A model generated the notes under the pieces. The model worked only from the letters and a program-made list of their open reading frames with translations. It had not been told where the DNA came from and searched no databases. The position numbers were made by a program, and so were the translations under genes. This document shows, piece by piece, positions 8,483 to 15,971 of a stretch of DNA of 35,133 bases (the first letter of the stretch is position 1; every line of letters starts with the position of its first letter). The stretch covers positions 1 to 35,133 of the forward strand of contig JAAZXA010000073.1 of assembly GCA_014240385.1 (NCBI GenBank), given 5' to 3'. This DNA comes from Methanobacteriota archaeon. GTDB taxonomy: Archaea; Thermoplasmatota; Poseidoniia; Poseidoniales; Poseidoniaceae.

Positions 8483-9985
8483 TCACTCTCCTGCTTTGTG
8501 CGTTCCTGCTGGTTCTAATGTCTGGGCATGGAATGGTCGTTCGACCATCTCTCCGGGCTCTTCATCCAATGAATAGAGAACGAATAATACTGAAAAGATG
8601 AAAGTAACGATAATTGGGATAACCAAGAATAGTCCTATTCCACCATCCCATGCGAAACCACCTCGGTCATTGAAGCGCAAATTTTCGGCATCGAATAAGT
8701 AGAGGCGCATGACCACAGTGATGACCAACTGAACGATCGACAATGGCAACAAGTATCTCCATCCAAATTCAAGAATCTGGTCAGTTCGAATACGAGGTAA
8801 TGCAGCCCTTAGCCATGCAAAGATGACGAAGACAGCCCAAGCTTTGAGCAGAGTCCAAGTAATTCCTGGTATGAGCAGATAACCTGTGCCGAGAATTGGA
8901 ATGGAACCGATGACGCCTTGGAACGGAGCATGCCAACCGCCAAGGAAGAAGTGGGTGAATAGGAAACAGGCTGCATAAGTACGCATATATTCTGCAGAGA
9001 ACATCAATCCCCAGCGCATTCCACCATATTCTGTCCACCATCCTTCAACTAATTCTGCTTCTGCCTCAGGCATATCGAAAGGGATACGCTCTACTTCTGC
9101 TACCATTGCTATCAGGAAAATGGCTGCACCAAGTGGCATTAAGAAAAGATTCCATGAACCCGCATAATGCTGATTGTCAACTAATTCTACAAGATTGAAT
9201 GTGCCACTCAAAATACAAGCGCTGAGTACTGCGATTAGCATGGGTATCTCGTAGGCTGTCAACTGGGCAGCAGAGCGAATTCCTCCAAGTAATGTGTATT
9301 TGTTATTGGAAGACCAACCTGCAAAGAATACACCTAACGGGGCTATTCCGAAAATAGCCATCATGAAAAGAATACTCATCTTTGGATTGATAGCATAGAA
9401 GTTTTCCGAAAACGGAATGAATCCAAGGATAACAACTGTTGAAGAGATGATTAGGAATGGTGAGATTTCGTAAATCCACTTATCTGCCTTACGTGGGACC
9501 ATGTGCTCTTTGGTCATGAATTTCATTCCATCGGCCAAATTTTGGAAAAATCCGGGGAATAAGAACCAGACTCCATGCCATGAACGGTTGTTTACTCTGT
9601 CAACAGTTGGGTGTTTTGGGTCGCGGTTGCCTGCAACTCTATTCAAGAATCCATTGAGAGCACCTATTGGGCGACCAAGTCCGTATGGTACTTTATTCCA
9701 CCATGCTCCGGCAGTTACTCCGCTTTCACCAACCCAAAGAGAACGCATTGAGGTTATCGCTCCACGCCTATCCATCAGACGGCCGAGGATTTTTCTCTCC
9801 ATCCATAGGATAACGAACATGGTATTCATTATTCCACCAAAGATTAGAGTACAGAGAATCATCTTCTCCATGAAGAATCCCAAATATTCTGCTTGCTCTG
9901 GCCACGGGGTTAACCCCATCATCTCATTTGCTAAGAAGAGGGATCCTTCATGCACCCAATCATTGATTCGTAACCAGTCGCCCAT
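8483..9985 (-). CDS. nuoH: NADH-quinone oxidoreductase-like subunit H, enlarged
   Basis: This membrane subunit forms much of the quinone site next to the peripheral arm. Recognisable parts are WMERKILGRLMDRRG (62-75), QNLADGMKFMTKE (148-160), ERIPFDMPEAEAELVEGWWTEY with the acidic loop, and the final helices. The family is usually about 320-350 aa; here it is 500 aa. Most of the excess lies in residues about 76-147, between RRG and the FFQNLADG segment, and in a long C-terminal tail. The ATG (9983-9985) follows the nuoD stop closely, with TGAGGTGAG serving as stop plus ribosome site six bases upstream. Confidence 0.94.
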   Translation of the reverse strand: MGDWLRINDWVHEGSLFLANEMMGLTPWPEQAEYLGFFMEKMILCTLIFGGIMNTMFVILWMERKILGRLMDRRGAITSMRSLWVGESGVTAGAWWNKVPYGLGRPIGALNGFLNRVAGNRDPKHPTVDRVNNRSWHGVWFLFPGFFQNLADGMKFMTKEHMVPRKADKWIYEISPFLIISSTVVILGFIPFSENFYAINPKMSILFMMAIFGIAPLGVFFAGWSSNNKYTLLGGIRSAAQLTAYEIPMLIAVLSACILSGTFNLVELVDNQHYAGSWNLFLMPLGAAIFLIAMVAEVERIPFDMPEAEAELVEGWWTEYGGMRWGLMFSAEYMRTYAACFLFTHFFLGGWHAPFQGVIGSIPILGTGYLLIPGITWTLLKAWAVFVIFAWLRAALPRIRTDQILEFGWRYLLPLSIVQLVITVVMRLYLFDAENLRFNDRGGFAWDGGIGLFLVIPIIVTFIFSVLFVLYSLDEEPGEMVERPFHAQTLEPAGTHKAGE

Positions 9986-9995
9986 CTATCTCACC

Positions 9996-11135
9996 TCACC
10001 TATCTGTCTCCCCAATGCAAGGGTCAAAACTGCCCATAATGGCAGGGATATCGGCAATTTTGTAGCCAATCATCGTTTCAGCAACGAATGGAATTGTAAT
10101 AAACATCGGCGAGCGGATACTGACTCTGTAAGGGTACTTTCCGCGTCCTTCTCCTCCCCCTTGTATGTAGAACATCGATTCCCCACGGCTGTCCTCAAAG
10201 TGGTGGTGCCCAGTTGCGCCCTCAGGTGCTCGAGATGGAACCTTTGTCAAGATTTTTTCATCTCCCGATTGGTAATGGCTTTCTGCTCCGCCTGGGATTT
10301 TGTCAAGAGCATCAAGAATCATGCGACATGATTCTTCCATCTCGGTCATCCTAACTCGGTATCTATCATAACAATCCGCACCTTTCACTGAACCAGGTTT
10401 CTCAACAGATGAAGTCCAATCAACTTCGTCATAAACGGAATAGGGGTGTGCCCAGCGTACATCGTAATTGACGCCTGCTGCTCTAACATTTGGCCCGGTT
10501 ACTCCTGCATTGACCATGTCTTCGGCTCTTGCATAGCCAACACCTTGAGTTCTGACAAGGAAGATTGTTGATTCGTCAAGGAGCATTTCGTATTCTTTCA
10601 TCCTCTCTTTGAACATCTCTATCTTTGCACGGGCTCTTTTCGCAAAGCCAAGTGGTAAATCGCGCTTTACTCCCCCTGGGCGTGGGAAATTGTAGTGCAT
10701 TCTACTTCCACCTAATTCTTGCATTAGGTCAAGGAACATCTCACGGTCTCTTAGGCACCAAACGAATACCGTCAAGTTACCAACATCGGGAGTATAAGCA
10801 CCAAGCCACATCAAGTGAGAAGCGACTCTTTGTAATTCAACTGCAATTAAGCGGATATATTCAGCGCGTTCTGGAACATCAACCTCGAGCAGGTCTTCTA
10901 CTGCATAACAGTACGAGTGGGCCCAAGTCATAGCACTTGCATAGCATAAACGATCGCAATATGGGATAATTTGAGTGAAGTCTCTGCTTTCGCATATTTT
11001 CTCAACTCCACGATGAATGTAACCTAATTCTGGCTCGGTGTCTACTACTGTCTCTCCATCAATTTTCACACGAAGTGTCCACAAGCCATGCGTCATTGGG
11101 TGTTGAGGGCCCATTGTAATCCACATTTGTGCCAT
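9996..11135 (-). CDS. nuoD: NADH-quinone oxidoreductase-like subunit D (49-kDa type)
   Basis: This 379-aa peripheral-arm subunit, related to hydrogenase large subunits, lines the quinone pocket. Characteristic stretches are MGPQHPMTHG at the N-terminus, GYIHRGVEKI, ELQRVASHLMWLGAY and GSFDPCIGETDR at the C-terminus. The N-terminal HPMTHG loop and Tyr/His quinone-site region are intact, and the hydrogenase NiFe cysteine pairs are absent, as expected. The ATG abuts the nuoC stop (TAAATG), with GGTG six bases upstream in nuoC. NuoC and NuoD are separate, not fused. Confidence 0.95.
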   Translation of the reverse strand: MAQMWITMGPQHPMTHGLWTLRVKIDGETVVDTEPELGYIHRGVEKICESRDFTQIIPYCDRLCYASAMTWAHSYCYAVEDLLEVDVPERAEYIRLIAVELQRVASHLMWLGAYTPDVGNLTVFVWCLRDREMFLDLMQELGGSRMHYNFPRPGGVKRDLPLGFAKRARAKIEMFKERMKEYEMLLDESTIFLVRTQGVGYARAEDMVNAGVTGPNVRAAGVNYDVRWAHPYSVYDEVDWTSSVEKPGSVKGADCYDRYRVRMTEMEESCRMILDALDKIPGGAESHYQSGDEKILTKVPSRAPEGATGHHHFEDSRGESMFYIQGGGEGRGKYPYRVSIRSPMFITIPFVAETMIGYKIADIPAIMGSFDPCIGETDR

Positions 11136-11789
11136 TTACTTCACCAACCCTGAATCAACTGGCTTTCTTTCGAAGCCTTGTGCATCATCATACATTTCGT
11201 TATGACCATCGTAGCGTAGTCTGTGTTGTTTCTGGAGCGGATGGAATCCGACAGGAGAATCGTGGGGGTTTAGGACTCTCATCATATCTTTATGACCTTT
11301 GAAATCAATACCAACTAAGTCCCAAGTCTCCTTCTCATTCCAATCAGCGCCTTTCCAAATCATTTGGATGCTATCGATGCTGGGAGCATCTCCTTTTGCT
11401 AATGGAATGAAAACTTCAACCTCAAGTGGAATATCTTGCCCGGTCAACTCTGTCGCTTTGTATTCAAGACACTGCCCTGGTGACTGGTCAGCAACTGGCA
11501 TTCTCATGAAGTGGTAGGCTACTTCCCAACCGCGGTTGTCATCCCCATCTGGGAAGTGGGTGCCGGTAATCATGGAACAATAGTTGATTCCAAGGTCGAA
11601 GCGAAGGAACTTAGCTAGTCCAAGCCAATGGCGAGAAGTACTTGTTATTCTCAAAAAGTGGAAGTGCTTTCCTGATGTTCTCTCGACACTTGTCGCCTCA
11701 ATCCCTGAACCTCCAAAGCGTCCATTAATTGCAGAAGCTGCAGCATCAACTGCAGCATGGTTTTGTTCTGAAGATAGAGTCATTCCCAT
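11136..11789 (-). CDS. nuoC: NADH-quinone oxidoreductase-like subunit C (30-kDa type)
   Basis: The 217-aa protein contains the subunit C signature ADWNEKETWDLVGIDFKGH followed by RVLNPHD, and a C-terminal basic tail. It is a structural peripheral-arm subunit that contacts NuoD and NuoI. The ATG at 11787-11789 has a GGAGAGG site six bases upstream and follows the nuoB stop by one base; a second ATG two codons later is possible. The N-terminal 40 residues are less conserved. Confidence 0.92.
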   Translation of the reverse strand: MGMTLSSEQNHAAVDAAASAINGRFGGSGIEATSVERTSGKHFHFLRITSTSRHWLGLAKFLRFDLGINYCSMITGTHFPDGDDNRGWEVAYHFMRMPVADQSPGQCLEYKATELTGQDIPLEVEVFIPLAKGDAPSIDSIQMIWKGADWNEKETWDLVGIDFKGHKDMMRVLNPHDSPVGFHPLQKQHRLRYDGHNEMYDDAQGFERKPVDSGLVK

Positions 11790-11790
11790 T

Positions 11791-12381
11791 TCAGTCCTCT
11801 CCTACGATGATTGGTGCCTCGTCCGGACGCTCCTTACTTGGTACAGCACCAATGCGAATTATTTTCTCACGCAACTTTCCGAAGCCGTCTATCAATGCTT
11901 CAGGGCGTGGTGGGCAGCCTGGAATGTAGACATCTACTGGGATTACGGTGTCAACACCTTCCAAAATATTGTATGATTGGAAGTATGGTCCCCCTGAAAT
12001 TGCACATTCGCCCATTGCTATGCACCACTTTGGTTCAGGCATCTGTTCCCATAAGCGAACGATTGGGTCGGCGAATTTCTTAGAGATGGGTCCGTTTACG
12101 AGCATCACATCACACTGGCGAGGGCTTGAGCGGAAAATAACACCAAATCTCTCAGCATCGAAACGAGGCCCGCCTGCTGCTGCCATCTCAAGAGCACAAC
12201 ATTTGATTCCTAAATGGAGTGGGAATAGAGATTTCCTTTGAGCCCAATTAAAGAATCTCCCTCCAAGAGTTCCGATGAATTGTTTCATCTTAGTAGCCTT
12301 CAATGCTTCATCGGTAACATCACCGATCATGTCAACCAATGTGCGGCTGTTGAATACGGAATAGTTCTCTCCTTCAGTCAT
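11791..12381 (-). CDS. nuoB: NADH-quinone oxidoreductase-like subunit B (cluster N2)
   Basis: This subunit holds terminal cluster N2 at the quinone site. The Cys ligands are visible as GIKCCALEM, MGECAISGGPY and IPGCPPRPE. The open frame extends to 12435 inside nuoA, but TGAGGTGG (nuoA stop plus ribosome site) points to the two tandem ATGs at 12384 and 12381. The second is preferred because the five-base spacing equals that seen before nuoL and nuoM, which gives 196 aa. The product is otherwise typical for the family. Confidence 0.93.
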   Translation of the reverse strand: MTEGENYSVFNSRTLVDMIGDVTDEALKATKMKQFIGTLGGRFFNWAQRKSLFPLHLGIKCCALEMAAAGGPRFDAERFGVIFRSSPRQCDVMLVNGPISKKFADPIVRLWEQMPEPKWCIAMGECAISGGPYFQSYNILEGVDTVIPVDVYIPGCPPRPEALIDGFGKLREKIIRIGAVPSKERPDEAPIIVGED

Positions 12382-12391
12382 CATATCCACC

Positions 12392-12859
12392 TCAGATGTA
12401 AATCCTGCCTCTCTTCCTAAAGACGTGCCAAACACCCAATATCATCAGGGCCAAGAATGCTGAAAGTGCAAGTAAGCCTTTCTTTGCAATGCTGCTATCA
12501 AGATCAGCGTCGGTCTGAGCGCCAAAACTCAAAAAGCCGCCCAAAGCCATGAACATGAATGCAACATCAAACACTAGGAAGATAATGGCATACCAATAAT
12601 ATTGGAAGTGGAATTGAATCATTGCATCTCCAACTGGCTCGCTTCCACATTCATATGTTGAAAGACGACGAGGGTAGAGGGTATGGTCTGTCTCATATCC
12701 TTCCAAAAAATAAGAACGTGTGATGTTTGGATTGGAGGCATCAGTCACCGGTCTGAGGAAGCGAGTCATGATGAAAGACATCAATGGAAAGCCAATTCCA
12801 ATGAGTGTCATCAGAGCCACAGCAAGATAAGCGTCTGGAACTGTCTCTGTCGATGCCAA
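12392..12859 (-). CDS. nuoA: NADH-quinone oxidoreductase-like subunit A
   Basis: The 155-aa protein with three membrane helices contains the family signature YECGSEPVGDA and FHFQYYWYAIIFLVFDVAFMF (split over a helix with the conserved acidic residue). The first codon appears to be TTG (12857-12859). An AGGTG site ends five bases before it, the same spacing as for nuoL and nuoM, and the next Met is inside the first membrane helix. This is the first gene of the nuo operon, transcribed toward lower coordinates, with about 100 bp of upstream DNA shared with the end of the 12959-15907 gene. Confidence 0.92.
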   Translation of the reverse strand: MASTETVPDAYLAVALMTLIGIGFPLMSFIMTRFLRPVTDASNPNITRSYFLEGYETDHTLYPRRLSTYECGSEPVGDAMIQFHFQYYWYAIIFLVFDVAFMFMALGGFLSFGAQTDADLDSSIAKKGLLALSAFLALMILGVWHVFRKRGRIYI

Positions 12860-12958
12860 TTAATCACCTAGAGTGCGTGCTTACGCTCCCTAAGTTGGCC
12901 CACCCGAAGGACGAACATAAGCATAACCGTTGGCCCCCCTACGGGGGGCCTCAACCAT
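12860..12958 (-). promoter_or_regulatory. Probable nuo operon leader/promoter region
   Basis: This is the only gap before nuoA, and it should hold the operon promoter unless transcription reads through from the upstream surface-protein gene. On the minus strand an AT-richer GGTTATGCTTATG stretch (about 12916-12928) is the best TATA-like candidate, but it is a poor match. A ribosome site (AGGTG, about 12865-12869) is clear. The GC hairpin at 12932-12950 lies at the upstream edge. Confidence 0.35.
12932..12950. terminator. Perfect GC hairpin after the 12959-15907 gene
   Basis: GGCCCCCC (12932-12939), loop TAC, and GGGGGGCC (12943-12950) give an 8-bp stem with a 3-nt loop. It starts eight bases after the stop codon of the PGF-CTERM protein gene (minus strand). 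There is no strong T-run after it, so its role as a terminator is an inference. It could also stabilise mRNA 3' ends or separate the surface-protein block from the nuo operon. Confidence 0.5.
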
Positions 12959-15907
12959 TCACTGCTTCTTTCGACCATTTAGCAACATTGCAGCGCCTAA
13001 CATCGAGATGATTCCAAGAGCTGTAGTGAATCCTGGTAAGCCCTCAAAGAAACCGATTTCTTCAGGCTCTCCATTGACTGTAAATTCCATATTCTTTCGA
13101 CCTACTAAGCCACTATCAGATGGTTCTGCAGAGAAAGTGAATTCCAAGGTATCTGATACTTCAGAAGAATGTGGTGGCTTCACATCAACCTCAATTGTCA
13201 CTGTTTCTCCGACATCGAGGGTACAGAGTAATTCTCCATTTTCTGCTGCTTCACAGACCTTGCTATTAGAAATAAAAGTCTCACCATGCATTACGCCATC
13301 TTGTTGACTGATACTAAGGACCCAACCGCGAAGAGCCTCGCTGGTGAAAACTCGCATCTCAAATTCGGTATTTCCTTCGTTGGTCAATTGGATTTCAAAA
13401 CTTATTGAACTAGAATAGTCGGTGTCGACTTCAGTTCCACCGTTGTGTGTCATGCCGATTTTTTTGATGGTATTTACCGAAACTGAAATCATCAATTCTT
13501 CCATTTCTATCATGTTGTTTTGGCTTGCTACCTGGAAAGTGATAATACCTGTCCTGCCATTTTCTGAATTACTTGAAATAGTAACTTCGATGTATAGAAG
13601 AACTTTGTAAACATCGGGTTCATGACTATCAACAAGTCCGTTATCGAAAATATATTGCCATGCTTTATCTTCAGTGCAATTGGCATCACATAATGGGCTT
13701 GGCTCGAACACAACAACTGCACCATTTGCATCTATCTCAAATTCTCCTGAACTTAGGTTTCGGACCGCATACCCCTTTAATACAGCCATTAAATCTTCGA
13801 TTGGTAAGTTATTTGAATCGGTTAATTTGACACTACCCATGCCTTCAAGTCCAGTTGCAGAAATAAAGGCTATATCGCTAAAATCACCCATATTAAACAG
13901 CCAAATTGGGATAGTGTTTGTACCACCTGGTGCTAGGGAAATTGAACCCCCATTTTGAGCCGCCCATTCAGCATCGATTTCTGCATCCATCAAAAATAAC
14001 CTATTGGAAAGTATGGCTCTAAAGGTCATTTCTGCCTGATTATCAGGGACTCCGTCATCATCCTCATCTGCAGTGTTGGAATCGCCTATATTTGTCACTC
14101 TAACTGTCAAGCGGGTATTCTCTAGTTCTTCTTCACCTTCGACCTTGACAACAAGAATTGCGTTTCGCTTTTCTCTTGCTGGTACAATGATTTCAGTGAC
14201 TGGAGTTTCACCACCATCATCCCACAAGAAATGAGTACTCCATCCGGGGTTAGAAGTTTGGCTAATGACTGAAAGTCTGAATCTATCTTGTGTATTTCCC
14301 ATGTTTTCAACTTCGAATGGGAAGTACACCTCTTCATTGCCCTTGCCTGTTTGATCGTCAGCAGAAGTAGTAACAAACATTCCATGCACTGCTGCAACAC
14401 TGACTGAAGCATTTGTTGAATCATATGCGATTCCTCCGGAAGATGATGAAACTGATATTGGAATAGTAATGACTTCATCTGCTAGTGCATCAAATGGTAC
14501 TGTTATCTCCAATACTGCTTCATTTTGTTTTGCCGAACCATGCTTACTACCGACGGTCAAAACAGTAGTTCCAATTCCTCCGCTGATGCTTGCGCCATCG
14601 AGGCTACCTATCCAACCCTCTGGAAGAGTGACTGTAATTCGCATTGATTCCTCGCCATTTCCTTGATTAGATACCGTAATCGTGGTACTATCATTCTCAC
14701 CAGGAATGATATTCGACATCATTGACTTAGAGAGACTAACCGCTGCGCCATGAGATTGACCTACTCGAACTGTCAAGTCTGAACTACATTTGATTGGACC
14801 ATTTCCATCTTTTCCTTCGATGGTGATAATGATCTCTGAACCTGAACTAACCGAATCATCGGGAGTGACATCGATGTCAAATGACTTAGTATCATCATCG
14901 GTATTATATGGTAAATTTCCAGAAGAAGCCCCATCGAATTGGGCCCAATTAGCCTTTGAGCCACTTATTCTCGCTTGGAGTGACCATTGGGTGTTTCCGG
15001 TATTCGAAAATGTGATTGTCGTCGACTTGGTTTCCTCGGGGTCAATAACCAATAAATCAGAAGTTAATTCTGAATCGCATTCATGTAATTCAGGAATCTC
15101 AAGGTTAACGGGTAGGTCATCTGTGGAATTTGCTTGTGGGTCATTGGTAACCGAAGCATGCACATTCCAGCATTGCTTTTTGGCTTGTTGACCATCTGGA
15201 ACATCGACTTCTAAATCGACCCATTCTGAAGAATCATTATCGATGTTGAGGGAAGTTTCTGAAAGGATTGCAGTCAATTCCAGTGGGTCGCATCCTGGTG
15301 CATCATCGTCCTCAACTTCCAAAGAAATTGTGGCATTAGTTCTGCCCTTATTCGTGACTTCAATCTGCCATATTACTAAGTTCTCGCCTTCCCAATCACG
15401 GTTAGGCTGAGTGGTTTCTAGTTCGACTGCCCATAGTTCATTTGATCCATCTCCATCCACACTTGTGGTCACAGTGATGTTCTCTTGAGCGGTTGCACCT
15501 GGTGTGTCAGGTGGAGTTACTTGTTCATTTGCGATGGCGGTGACTGTTGTTTCGCATGGGTCCTCCCCAGCGCCTTCAGTTACATTTACTCTCAAAGTTG
15601 TAGTTTCACTGGCGCCCGAATCTATTATCCCAGTAATTTGGTCTACTTGACTTGAAAATCCATTGCAGTCATCCCCTTGAGCCTGAGAAAGTTGTACTGT
15701 AACTGGGTTGCTCCCTGTATTCCGAATTGATATCGTATATTCTGCAGTTTCTCCTTTTGGCACCTCTTGGGACATCGGGTTGGAACTTATCACAATCGAA
15801 GCATCGCGACCAGAAACTGCTGCTGCCGGTACACTGGCTGCAAGCATTGAGGTTAGCAATAATAAGACGAGAAGGGTTGATTTCCTTCCTTGAAAACGAT
15901 TCTGCAT
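12959..15907 (-). CDS. Exported surface protein with NEW3/CARDB-like modules and PGF-CTERM anchor
   Basis: This 982-aa protein starts with a signal peptide (basic NRFQGRK, then LLVLLLLTSMLAASVPAAA, cut near 30). Most of the chain consists of repeated Ig-like modules with the patterns 'GETAEYTISIRNTGSNPVTV' and 'GENDSTTITVSNQGNGEESM', as in NEW3/CARDB-type archaeal surface proteins. The C-terminus has P958-G959-F960, then a hydrophobic segment and RKKQ, a good match to the PGF-CTERM sorting signal processed by archaeosortase A with lipid attachment. Function is probably structural or adhesive on the cell surface; no catalytic motif is seen. The ATG has no ribosome site, suggesting a leaderless transcript. 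A GC hairpin follows the stop. Confidence 0.8.
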   Translation of the reverse strand: MQNRFQGRKSTLLVLLLLTSMLAASVPAAAVSGRDASIVISSNPMSQEVPKGETAEYTISIRNTGSNPVTVQLSQAQGDDCNGFSSQVDQITGIIDSGASETTTLRVNVTEGAGEDPCETTVTAIANEQVTPPDTPGATAQENITVTTSVDGDGSNELWAVELETTQPNRDWEGENLVIWQIEVTNKGRTNATISLEVEDDDAPGCDPLELTAILSETSLNIDNDSSEWVDLEVDVPDGQQAKKQCWNVHASVTNDPQANSTDDLPVNLEIPELHECDSELTSDLLVIDPEETKSTTITFSNTGNTQWSLQARISGSKANWAQFDGASSGNLPYNTDDDTKSFDIDVTPDDSVSSGSEIIITIEGKDGNGPIKCSSDLTVRVGQSHGAAVSLSKSMMSNIIPGENDSTTITVSNQGNGEESMRITVTLPEGWIGSLDGASISGGIGTTVLTVGSKHGSAKQNEAVLEITVPFDALADEVITIPISVSSSSGGIAYDSTNASVSVAAVHGMFVTTSADDQTGKGNEEVYFPFEVENMGNTQDRFRLSVISQTSNPGWSTHFLWDDGGETPVTEIIVPAREKRNAILVVKVEGEEELENTRLTVRVTNIGDSNTADEDDDGVPDNQAEMTFRAILSNRLFLMDAEIDAEWAAQNGGSISLAPGGTNTIPIWLFNMGDFSDIAFISATGLEGMGSVKLTDSNNLPIEDLMAVLKGYAVRNLSSGEFEIDANGAVVVFEPSPLCDANCTEDKAWQYIFDNGLVDSHEPDVYKVLLYIEVTISSNSENGRTGIITFQVASQNNMIEMEELMISVSVNTIKKIGMTHNGGTEVDTDYSSSISFEIQLTNEGNTEFEMRVFTSEALRGWVLSISQQDGVMHGETFISNSKVCEAAENGELLCTLDVGETVTIEVDVKPPHSSEVSDTLEFTFSAEPSDSGLVGRKNMEFTVNGEPEEIGFFEGLPGFTTALGIISMLGAAMLLNGRKKQ

Positions 15908-15949
15908 GTATCTCGGACTAGCCGGACCGTAATCAACCCAACGCCCCTA

Positions 15950-15966
15950 TGATGCCATAGGCATCA
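15950..15966. terminator. Perfect hairpin after the protease gene
   Basis: TGATGCC, loop ATA, and GGCATCA form a 7-bp stem with a 3-nt loop. It begins five bases after the stop codon of the 15972-20540 protease gene (minus strand) and lies before the next gene start at 15907. It resembles the hairpins at 12932, 20603 and 25964 in form but not in sequence. The terminator role is inferred. Confidence 0.45.
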
Positions 15967-15971
15967 ATGAA

